Of a stretch of DNA of 64,000 bases, positions 48,119 to 57,504 are shown in pieces; positions within the stretch are counted from its first letter, which is position 1; every line of letters starts with the position of its first letter. The translations under genes and the position numbers were made by a program. Below the pieces are notes generated by a model, which saw nothing but the letters and a program-made list of their open reading frames with translations, was not told where the DNA came from and searched no databases. The stretch is from Chrysopilus asiliformis (lineage: Eukaryota > Arthropoda > Insecta > Diptera > Rhagionidae): positions 47,905,002-47,969,001 of the forward strand of contig OZ035960.1 in assembly GCA_964034945.1 (NCBI GenBank). Reading direction: 5' to 3'.

Positions 48119-49188
48119 TAAACTCCCATAGGTTAATGATCATCCTAATCGAATCATTAAAAAACAGTTATTGTTAGTAATTTTCTAATTAGTCTATCAC
48201 ATTTTTAAATTTTGATTTATTTCTCTTCTCAGGCGGGGCATTTTATAAACCACTGTTGGATTTGTGAAAGCTTTCATTTGGACAAACTTTTCATGACGTC
48301 ATTTTTCTTGCATTCATCGATGCATCGTGGCGATGAGCTTTCTTGCAACTACGCCGGTTTATATTATTTGAAAATTTTCTTTTCGTTATATTGGAAAATG
48401 AAAAATACGAATAAACAGATTTTTGTCAAGCTTTAAAATTCATTATGATTGAGAAATTCCTGCAAAGTTTAACAGGGAAAGCTTTCAATATTCAAATTTT
48501 TGCAAAGAAACCGCCAGTTCCTGATAGACGTCGTGGCGGTCAGCGTCGTTTGCACGTTTTACATAGTTATTTTTTCTTAAAATTTCTACACGTGATATTT
48601 TAAAAGCATCTATTTTTGTTTCTTATTAAAATATCATTATGTGTCGTCGACTCGATGTTGATTGACTGCATCCCTTTGTTCAAAGTTCATTCCATAGACA
48701 TTTTTATGCTGCAAAGTTTTGTAATTTGGTTGCAAATAAAAGTGGTCAACTATGATTTTATAAAAATAGAATTTTTCTAAACTTAATTTGTGCAATAAAA
48801 CTAAAATTAAATTTTTTTATTAGAAAATAAAGAAAAATGCATGACAAGGTCCAAGTGACGACTTAAAAAGTAGACAAATGAAAGTGATTTGAAAATTGTT
48901 TTGATCAATTGCCAAATTTTCTCGATTTTCTTATTTACTTGTGTTTACATATTTCAATATTGAGTCCATATATTTGATTGTTAAATTAAAAGAAACGATT
49001 CTTTATTAAGTGTTTTGTGGCTTGACACTTGAAATCATTATAATGTCCTTCAAAATTCGACAGTTTATTAAAATAATAAAAATGCAGTCATTTTTTCTAT
49101 GACCTAATGTTTGAACTTCTACTCATTAAGATCGTGATTTCTTAAAATTTAAGTACTTCCATTGCAATTGGGTGAAATATAAAATAAT
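48119..49188. other. Intergenic, upstream of the clavesin-like gene
   Basis: AT-rich. It presumably holds the promoter of the gene starting at 49189. No TATA or initiator element could be assigned. ORFs here (such as 48212-48436) lack coding character. Confidence 0.4.
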
Positions 49189-52100
49189 ATGTCGACAAAA
49201 AGTTCAATAAAATGTCCACCACGTAGGATTTACTCCAAGGATATTCTACTTGACTGGGATGTTCAAATCGAAATTGAGAAGAATCAGAATTTGGGTATTT
49301 AAAAAAAAACTATTTTATTTTAGGGAGTGTCCATAAAACACGTCACACGTTTCGGGGAGAAGAGATCTGCGGTAGTGTTCCGGCGATACTAAACTTTATT
49401 AAAAATTCACAAAAAAGTGCGACGCGGGGGAAGTTGGTCCGGAAAGGCTAAAAGGAGCATGACGTATTTTATGAGGCATCCAAACTAGATTTCAATTGTT
49501 AATAATTTGCGACTATGTAATTGCTAAATTTTAAAAAATTGATTTTTTCTAAATATTAACATTTGAAATATTTTAAAAATTTCAATAATCACAAAGTTTG
49601 GCTAGTCACTGATTTGTTGAAAGAAATCATCATTAATAATCTTAAATAAAATCTTATTTCAATATACAAAATGAGAAAACTTGTCATCTCAATTGATATT
49701 CCTAGAGAATTTATCCTAAGGAACGAAATAAGAAATAAATAAGAAAAAACAAGAAAAAATAAAAGAATTTAAAATCAAAATATTTCATTCCTTAAAGATT
49801 TGTATATTTTAGTTTTTTTTTTCTATTCTTTTCTTTTCCAAACCGAAAATATTCTTCTTTTCTCAAAAAATCTATTTTTATAACCGTTTCTCATTTAATT
49901 TCTCACCTTTGAGACTTTCACTATCACCGAATAATTGTGTTCGGACCAATTTCCATTCAGTCATAATTTTTTCTTCTGTAAGTTATAATGATTCAGAATT
50001 CTCTTAATTCATTCACTAAGAATTTGAAGTTCCCAGAATGAGGACATGATGGAAATTGTCACTCATCTTGTTTTAAAAACGATTATTTACTTTTGATGAT
50101 GTCATTCGAGAATCCGAATGTGATTCGAGAATCCGATTAAAAGAAGTGAGAAAAAAAAACAAATTTAAACAATATTTAATTCGTAGACTGGCAAATTTCA
50201 TTTCTTTTTAGCAATATTTATTGCTGGGAAGATTTATTGTTGTTATTTTTTAAATTCAATCTTCTCATTTGTTAAAATGCCATTGACCCTAGTTTTGGCA
50301 ATATTTCAAGTTTTTACACACAAAATGCAATGCAGTTTGTATTTTACTGATTTTGCATTTTCATTTCAAATAATACTTGACAATGGCAGCTTATACTTAT
50401 ATTTCTCCCTAAAAATTTTGCCTCGTCACAACTTCTGCTGTGTTCTAAAGAAACAAAAAACACCACAAAAAGGACAGAAAAATTTACTTCTGGTGCGACA
50501 CTTTAAAATTTTAATTTAAGTTACCTTTAAATCTAGAATTTTTAATCTAGTAAGTTTTTATTGTATTTTCCAATTTAAAAATTTTATTATATGATTTTCA
50601 ACCGGCGTCGACTCAACAACTTTTAAATTTAAAGACTTAAGATAGTTTTTTCGCGGGCTCCGCTTTGAGTTGTTTCGCACTTTTCAATTAATTTTGGGGC
50701 AATAAAAAGTTCCATTTTCTCAGTACACCACCCCCTCACCAGTCATCTGTCCCGGATTTAAAACGAACTGAATAAAAAAATATTACCGCCCTATTAAAGG
50801 AGGAAAGAAAGCCAAATCACTTGTAGTCTATATTTGAACCATGTATATCTTAACTTACTTGCATATCCATCGTTGCAGGGTTCAAGTTTTTTCCATAAGT
50901 TTTTTCGCACCAAAAAAACAAAGAAAAAACTTTTGAAAAAAAATCGGTATGTCTTCAGGACCTCCCGCACCGAGTTTTTAAATTCTAACACCCGATCGTG
51001 ATCAACGACCTCGGAAACCCCCTATTGCCAGTTTTTTCGAGGGAAAATGACAAAAAGATATTTGAGTTTTTCTTACAGGACCTCTTGTTTCAAATTTTAA
51101 AATTCCAATAACAGGGCACCAATCATGTATTCCGACGCGTCTCTGTCTTTTGACTTCGACGCAGCTTTTAACTCTTGACTTCGCCATATCAGCAACTTCA
51201 AATTTTCTGGAGTGACAGTCAGAATCACGTTTCGATTGACTTCGCCATATATTCAAGCTGCAGATATGGCGAAGTCAAGAGTTAAAAGCTGCGTCGAAGT
51301 CGAAAGACAGAGACGCGTCGGAATACATGATTGGTGCCCAGATTCGTGATCAACGACCCAGGAGACGCCGAAAAACCCGATTTTTTTGCGAGAAAACTTG
51401 GAAAAAGGATATTTACCTTATACTTATAGGACCTTCTGCAGCGAATTTTGTAAAATCGTTTCTTAGCGAGCACCTATGAGGCAAGAAAAATCTGTGTACA
51501 AAATTTTATGGCATTTGATTTGGTAGTTCGGGAGATACTGTGAGTGGTATTTGGCTTTTATATAAAGCAAAAATGAAATTCCGTGTAATCATTTTTGACT
51601 TTACTAATAACACTGGTCAACACTGGTCATGCCACACGAACTTTGATGGCTAATACTATTTTAACTAAGCACCCTGATTATTAAACTGCAATTCTGTTGT
51701 TTCAATTAGCCTCAGTTTTCTTGTGATACGGTAATACTTATAACTAGTACTACGGCAATAAAAGCAAAGAACCGTTCGAGAAGAAATAGTCATAAAACTA
51801 TGTGTCTGTCATTTTATCAAAATATTGTGATTTATTAACTGCGTTAACATGTCGAGAAAGTGTAGTAACGATCCTAACACTTTTTGTCATGTTTGCGGTA
51901 AACAGACTTTCAAAAAACAAAGACGAAATTTCACAAAACTAGTCTTGGAGAGTTATCACCGGTATTTTGGTTTCGCAAAATACCAATACCAAAGTGATAC
52001 AAAGATAAAAGAGGGTATTTTCGTAGGACCTCAAATCAGGGAGTTGATAAAAGATCCGGTATTCGCAGAAAAATTGAGCAATTAAGAAAAACCAGCATGG

Positions 52101-55100
52101 AAATCTTTTAAAAATGTAGTTGCAAATTTTTTTGGTGACCATAAGAGTGAGAGCTACAGAGAGTTGGTTAGCGACCTATTGTTGGCTTATCAAGCATTGG
52201 GTTGCAACATGTCACTCAAGAATTATTTTTTAGAATCACACCTCGATTTTTCCCTGAGAATTTTGGGGCTGTGAGTGATGAACACGGTGAAAGGTTCCAT
52301 CAGGACATTTCTGAGATGAAAAAATGTTACCAGGGCAAATGGAACCCAAATATGTTGGCAGATTACTCCTGGACAATCAAAAGGGACCAACCAGGAGCTA
52401 AATTTGCTAGAAAATCTTAGATCGTAACTTCATAATAAAACTTTTTCACATTTTTGGTTTAGGAAGTCTTTGTTTTTTGAAATATTTTAAATTTCTTTAA
52501 AAAAAAATTCTTGGCTAACCGATTTTTTTTTAAATGTTTGTTTTTACTGTCAACCACCTATTAAAGCAAAAAATATCAAAAAAGTCCATGTGGCACAACA
52601 AAGTTATAATTTTGTTGACCAGTGTAATCAGGGGAGACAATCTGGGATATTAGCGCGAATGAAAGTAGAGGTCCCAAGCGTATTTCCGAAAATAATATTA
52701 ATCTTGGTTTTAAAAAAACGTGCGTTGGTCGGAAATTAGGAGCGAGATCGGTGATTTGTACATTTACGATATCACCAAGATTCTGATAGACTTGTCGTTT
52801 TCGACGAAAGTCGTTTTACGTGTTTTTGTTAGTAGAAAAGCACTAACATCAACACGTAAAATGACTCTTGTTGAAAACGATAAGTCAATCAGAATCGGGG
52901 TGTATGTTCTTTTGTCGATTTTGGGGCCCTAAAATTTTATCATAAAAAAAACTTGAAATATCTGCTTTGGAACAAATAAACTCAAAAAACTTACATTTCT
53001 GTTGATCATCATCCACATCCTCGCCGCTACAGCTCTCGAAGAGCCTGGCCTCCTCTGAGGTTTCATAACACTTCCTTCCCTGCTTCGCGCCTACAGTTTC
53101 TCTTTACATGCATTGCAGACCATGAATGAATTACAACATTTGTAAGGTTTTTTTATGTTGCAACCTATCAACAGCAGAGGCCATGATAGCAATCTAGACC
53201 GATGATGTCGTTAACACCAAGCGACAACTATCATTACTCATTTCGTAAAGCAAGTTGAGTGGATTGAACCACCGACCTTCGGAATACGGACCAAGTACTT
53301 TACCACTTGGACTATGCTTACGTTAATCAACGAACGATTAATTAAACTGTAAAAAAAAGCCAAATGTCTGTATTTTTTCTAATCGGCTTTTCTGTGAACC
53401 GATTCAAATTCATTGTCGTAGAACCTAATATGCATTTATCTAAATATCCATACGCAATCTTTTTATTTATTCATATGATATTAATTTGAGATCTATTTCG
53501 GGCGTTGATATTCCATTAGCAATAATTGTAACAAATAACTCTTTTGACTCACTCCGGATCAAACACTGTAATAAATTACTGCATTTTTGCATTGCAGCAC
53601 AAAAATGGCGTGACAAAGCCGCAAGGGAGTTGGGCGAAACGAATGACGTGACAAAAGCTCGTGTGAAACAATTGCAGCATTTGCTGGCAGTGACGACGGC
53701 GATTCCAATTGGACGAAGGGATGATGCATTTCTACTACGATTTCTACGGGCCAAGAAATTCGATGTCGATAAAGCTTTGAAAATGGTAAACGGAGTAGAA
53801 AAGAATATCCCTTTGTATTTAAAACCGTTAATCCTCATACGCTATAATCCTAAACGTACACTCGTAATACAAAATATTGACTGTCCTGTCATGAGCTCTT
53901 AAGCCGATTATAGAATTTATTTTACTTTGTTTGGTTTTTTCCATAATATCCATGCCCTTTGGACAACAAATACACCGACTAGATGCAAAAGTACTACTCA
54001 ATGAAGGAGCATTCACCAGAACTTTTCAAGGTTTCACCGTCATCGCAGCTCCGTGACCTTCTGGAAATGCAAATACAATATATGGTGCCTAGTCGCGATG
54101 AGAACGGCCGCCTTTTGTACATATTCCGCGTGGGTAAGTGGTATATAGTAGTGTAATTGCAGGACTGACTAATGGTAGACAAAAAGACTACGCTGTCGGT
54201 GGCGATGAATCATCATAGAAATTGTCCTGGTTTTTGGAGTAATATTTTTTTTTATTGCAGAAAAATGCGATCCGTCTAAATGCGCAGTGGAAACGGTTTT
54301 CCGAACGAATGTCCTTGCCCTAGAAAACGCGATTAGGGAGCCTGAAACACAAATTGGAGGGCTTATCGTCCTCTTAGATATGTCCGGCGCTGGTCTGGGT
54401 CATGCTAAGTATTATACACACAGCTTAAATTCTTCTCATTAAAACATAATGAAATATTTTTAAAAAAATCTCCGATTTAGATTCCTAGCTCCCCACTTAT
54501 CCCGCAAAACCGTAGAAGTAATTCAGGAAGCATTCCCGATGCGATTCAAGGCCTTTCACATACTTCATGAGCCATTCTACTTTGATGCAATTCTAAGCGT
54601 CTTGAAGCCATTTCTCAAGGAGAAAATTAGACGTCGAGTTGGCAAATCAATTTCTTCACATTGCCACCTGTTTAATTAAATTCCGTTTATTTCAGATTCA
54701 TTTGCATGGTCACAGTTTGGCGTCACTTCATAATCACATAGCGAAGGACATTCTTCCAGCGGAATATGGCGGAAATTTGCCACCCCTTGATAATTCCGAT
54801 TGGCGTCAACAGATCCTTGCCGATGAGGACTATTTCCAGCATTTGGAATCCTTTAGTAATTCGAGATCAAGCAATGGAGATTCTCATGGTGGAAGAACGA
54901 TGTCTGAAGCCAACAATAATCTCGGAGCTATTCAAGATCCTGGAGGAGCTTCTGGGAACCACACTGGGGATGCTTCTGATATAATTCCTTCATCGTCATA
55001 CAGCGAAAGTACTGAAACTGATGATGATAGCGAATATGAATTGTGCAGTAACGCGGTGGAATCTTCAGAAATTGGGGACATAGTGGGAAATGGTCATTTG

Positions 55101-55166
55101 AATGGGAATTCAAAGAATGAAAATTACGCTTTAAAAGACCTAGATATTTTTACAAATTCGATTTAA
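49189..55166 (+). CDS. Clavesin-like CRAL-TRIO protein with long C-terminal tail
   Basis: Exons 49189-49294, 53598-53785, 53983-54133, 54261-54408, 54481-54637 and 54696-55166, total 1221 nt, 406 aa. Exons 2-6 are firm. Exon 1 (MSTKSSIKCPPRRIYSKDIL...) is inferred from its ATG, a GT donor and an exact phase match, and is 4.3 kb upstream. CRAL-TRIO-N: RRDDAFLLRFLRAKKFDVDK. Lipid-binding fold: SRDENGRLLYIFRVG, GLIVLLDMSGAGLGHA, FPMRFKAFHILHEPFYF, IHLHGHSLASLHNHIA, LPAEYGGNLPP. The tail (about residues 300-406) is acidic, Ser/Asn-rich and probably disordered, longer than in the other two CRAL-TRIO proteins. Clavesins bind PI(3,5)P2 and act on endosomes. That role is by family only. Confidence 0.85.
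49323..49490. mobile_element. Short MITE with GTCCATAAAACACGTCA ends
   Basis: 'gtgtccataaaacacgtcac' at the left is echoed inverted by 'gacgtattttatgaggca' at the right. The same phrase appears near 38578. It lies just after the first donor of the clavesin-like gene. Confidence 0.45.
49491..51110. other. Intron sequence, nothing recognised except an RTE scrap
   Basis: Intron 1 of the clavesin-like gene. 'acttgcatatccatcgttgc' near 50859 is the leading phrase of the RTE-type 3' repeat. The rest is AT-rich without gene or clear repeat. Confidence 0.4.
51114..51339. mobile_element. GGGCACC fold-back MITE, copy 2
   Basis: Arms 51114-51188 and 51264-51339 are nearly perfect inverted repeats and match the copy at 38754-38987. 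It lies in intron 1 of the clavesin-like gene. Confidence 0.75.
51611..52624 (+). mobile_element. TIR element with CACTGGTCAACA ends and TAA duplication
   Basis: Perfect 12 bp ends (51611-51622, 52613-52624) are flanked by TAA (51608-51610, 52625-52627). The left end has a second CACTGGTCA step at 51621. Then 'tgccacacgaacttt' pairs with 'tgtggcac' near the right end, so the repeat extends imperfectly to about 35 bp. It contains a broken ORF (51849-52420). It lies in intron 1 of the clavesin-like gene. Superfamily not assigned. A 3 bp TAA duplication allows PIF/Harbinger. Confidence 0.75.
51849..52420 (+). pseudogene. Broken 'MSRKC' element-borne gene
   Basis: Starts MSRKCSNDPNTFCHVCGKQT (a Cys-pair zinc-finger-like start) and continues to YFGFAKYQYQ. 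It then jumps, apparently by deletion, to GPQIRELIKDPVFAEKLSN and a stop. The frame resumes with SFKNVVANFFGDHKSESYRE, LGCNMSLKNYF, and in another frame FPENFGAVSDEHGERFHQDI, KCYQGKWNPNMLADYSWTIK. I recall much longer intact relatives with the same start and the GAVSDEHGERFHQDI ending as repeated 'uncharacterized' genes in arthropods and cnidarians. The terminal repeats here indicate that the gene travels on a DNA transposon. Clearly non-functional in this copy. Confidence 0.75.
52779..52896. repeat. 118 nt hairpin, 55 bp arms, 8 nt loop
   Basis: 52779-52833 pairs with 52842-52896 with about nine mismatches, and the loop is 'agaaaagc'. The compact loop and mismatched long stem resemble hairpin-RNA or pre-miRNA-like folds. 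It lies in a host intron on the transcribed strand. A MITE origin is equally possible. Confidence 0.65.
52985..53335 (-). mobile_element. Possible tRNA-derived SINE
   Basis: On the minus strand the 5' part (about 53325-53260) reads like a tRNA: 'tagtccaagtggtaaag' (A-box-like), CCAAG/CTTGG D-stem, then GTCGGTGGTTCAATCCACTC (B-box-like but one base short of consensus). A unique body of about 250 bp follows, ending near 'aaatgtaagttttttgag'. Fits a decayed SINE. A tRNA pseudogene is the alternative. Confidence 0.45.
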
Positions 55167-55245
55167 GCTTAGTGGTTTTATTTATTATTTATGAATTTTA
55201 ACAATCAATTCAAATTATCTAAAAAATTGTTGATAATTGAAATAC

Positions 55246-55251
55246 AATAAA
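55246..55251 (+). promoter_or_regulatory. Polyadenylation signal AATAAA
   Basis: Eighty bases after the stop of the clavesin-like gene, followed by a GT-rich stretch ('tttgtgtggtctttttc') about 20 bases downstream, the normal arrangement for 3' end cleavage. Confidence 0.65.
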
Positions 55252-55587
55252 AGAAACTTACGTATAAAATTTGTGTGGTCTTTTTCATACACAGACCCGA
55301 TTTACAGCGTTTTTGGACAGACCAAATCACGCCATTTTGATCCGTATATTGAAACATCGTATATCAAAGCCTTGTATTCATTCTGTTATTTTTATGTGTG
55401 TTTGTTGTGGAAATAATAGAGGAGTGTAGTCCGAGTGTAGTCCAAGTACTTAGCCTATAATCCAGAGCTCGCTGCTTTTAAGTCGATTTTCAGACGAAGC
55501 CAAGCTTATCTGTATTAGCATTTACAGACAGATAATTTAGGCTGCGCCTGATAACCAACTAAAGATGTTTTGCCTTTTTGATATATC

Positions 55588-56146
55588 GGGTCTTTCAACA
55601 AGGACATAACAATTTTGTATTTAAATAAAACACAGAATAATTGAGATATCGGACTGAAATTTATTCCAGGTGTAGTGGACATGTTACATTTAAGTATGAA
55701 ATTCGATGTCGTTCATATGGCCACCGCGAGCACATTTGCACTGATTGATTCTTTGGAGTCAATTTTCCACCACTCTCCTACACATATCAGCCGGAACGTT
55801 GGCAATTTCGCGTTCGATATTGTTCCTGAGCTCCTCTAACGTTGTTGGCTTGTTGGCATAAACCAATGACTTAACATAACCCCATAAGAAGAAATCCAAC
55901 GGCGTTGAATCGCATGAGCGAGGTGGCCATTCAACCGGACCATTTCTCGAGATTACACGATTGCGACCACCGACTCAGAATTTCGGTAGTAAGTTTTAAT
56001 AATTTCTAAACGCTGCTCGTTCGTGAACTTCACCATGATAAAAATGTAAAACTTGACTGACGTTTTAGCATTGCCAGATCATAAGAAAAGTTTTAGGGTG
56101 CGTTTTAATTAAAATACAAAATTGTTATGTCCTTATTGAAAGACCC
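55588..56146 (-). mobile_element. Internally deleted Tc1-like element
   Basis: The terminal repeats 'gggtctttcaacaaggacat...' (55588 on) and its inverse ending 56146 match over about 38 bp. On the minus strand the transposase starts MVKFTNEQRLEIIKTYYRNS (DUF4817-type helix-turn-helix). It then jumps directly to SRNGPVEWPPRSCDSTPLDF...FLWGYVKSLVYANKP, with a stop in place of a Trp (VVEN*LQRINQ), ending MNDIEFHT. The DNA-binding start and C-terminal end remain and the catalytic core is missing. Dead, non-autonomous. Confidence 0.8.
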
Positions 56147-57061
56147 TTTAGATATAATGGAGGTAATAATGTATTTTACATCGTAAAATCACCCCTATTC
56201 CCGTAACCGGCGGGACGTGTATACGCCACGCAAGTTTTATCTCGATCGAATGAAATTTTCTTATTCTAGTAGACGTAGAAACGCATTGACGATCAGCTCG
56301 CCGACAAAATTTCACGGTTGGTTCACAATGAAATCTAATGGCGGCGTCATAAAATCTAAATATCGTCACTTAAAGAAAGTATTAGGAAATATAGTTCGTA
56401 TGCTATGTTGCTTGCATCCACATTCCTATAATGTATGATAATAGGTAACAAAAGAATGTTATATGTGGCTCACCGTCCCATTGCGTGATGTAAATAATAA
56501 AAAAGCTTTTGCTAAAACTGATGTTTTTTGGCTAATGTAGACTGGATACAGACTGCCTTATCTTATCAAAATCAGATGAAAAGCAAATGACTGACGTTTA
56601 GAACAACAAAGTGTGCGAAATTGTATATGAAGGAGAACTTTGTCGCCGTAACCGGACGTGGTAAATGTTGTATCGGGCCAATTATATTCCGGCTTTTAAT
56701 CACTTCACTCTTCTTTCGGACGTGTCATTTCGACAAAATAACCATAAAAGAGGAAGGGATGCGTTTCTCTGCCTACTTTTTTTACACATTAATTTTCAAT
56801 AAGCTATCTGTCCATTTTCCAGCAAACTGTAATTTTACTTAAATGCTGATCATGTAAAGTCACCTTAACACAACAGTTTGTAGCTTTCTCCCAGACCTGT
56901 ACATCTGGTACCCAAACCATAGCACAGACGCAATGTTGACACATTGACGTGGCGCCGTGGCTAAAAAAGGAACTTTTCCGCGTCAGCTGTTTGCCAGAGG
57001 TAAACAAACATTTTGCAACCAGACGGAGGTTTTCTGAAGGGATTAATTTTATTAATAAAAT
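56147..57061. other. Intergenic, presumed promoter area of the next genes
   Basis: CpG is slightly higher than average. 'ccgtaaccggcgggacgtg' (56203) and 'ccgtaaccggacgtggtaa' (56645) are a repeated phrase about 440 bp apart. No firm gene. Confidence 0.35.
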
Positions 57062-57172
57062 ATGGAAGAGGATTGGACTTATTTCTTATATGTTTCCCTT
57101 ACACTTCTTCCTGTTTACTTGGCATTCAAATTACTGCAATGGATGGGATGGGAATTATTCGTGAATAACTAA
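57062..57172 (+). CDS. Candidate membrane micropeptide, 36 aa
   Basis: ATG with A at -3 (aaaatATGG). The peptide starts MEEDWTYFLY, has one hydrophobic segment (about residues 8-26, VSLTLLPVYLAFKLLQW) and ends ELFVNN. Eight bases after the stop is a consensus donor GTAAGT (57179), and a polypyrimidine tract with CAG acceptor ends near 57239, so the ORF sits in a spliced transcript with its stop in the exon before the intron. It may be its own small gene, or an upstream cistron of the CATIP-like gene that starts 333 bp later. I do not recognise the peptide. Size and layout resemble known single-pass micropeptides. Confidence 0.45.
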   Translation: MEEDWTYFLYVSLTLLPVYLAFKLLQWMGWELFVNN

Positions 57173-57504
57173 AAACATGTAAGTAACCTCAAATCGTTCG
57201 ATCGTAAAACTTAATTTTATTTTTGATTTTTGCCTTCAGGTTTTGGAAGTGTAAAATGTCTGCGAAGATAATATTTATCAGGGATTTATTAAATTCAGAT
57301 AAAAAACTTTAGCTTTAATTCATTGATATACGTACAGTTGTATCCAGTGACAAATTTTGATTAATAATTTATTATAAAAAACTGTTTTGTTTTACATTTA
57401 AAATAGCTTAAAATTGTAGTAATCTTTGCTTTATAATTAATTTGTGAAGAATTTTTAGTTCGCATTTTCGAATTTTTAATTATTTTGATATATTTTTTCG
57501 CCTC

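Noticed and set aside
48000..48120. CRISPR-like array of short repeats
   Set aside because: The period is 19 bp with a 5 bp invariant spacer. It is a eukaryotic minisatellite, not repeats separated by unique spacers.
52990..53150. Coding-looking stretch on the minus strand (KQGRKCYETSEEARLFESCS...DDDQQK)
   Set aside because: The frame has stops on both sides and the stretch belongs to the body of the presumed SINE.
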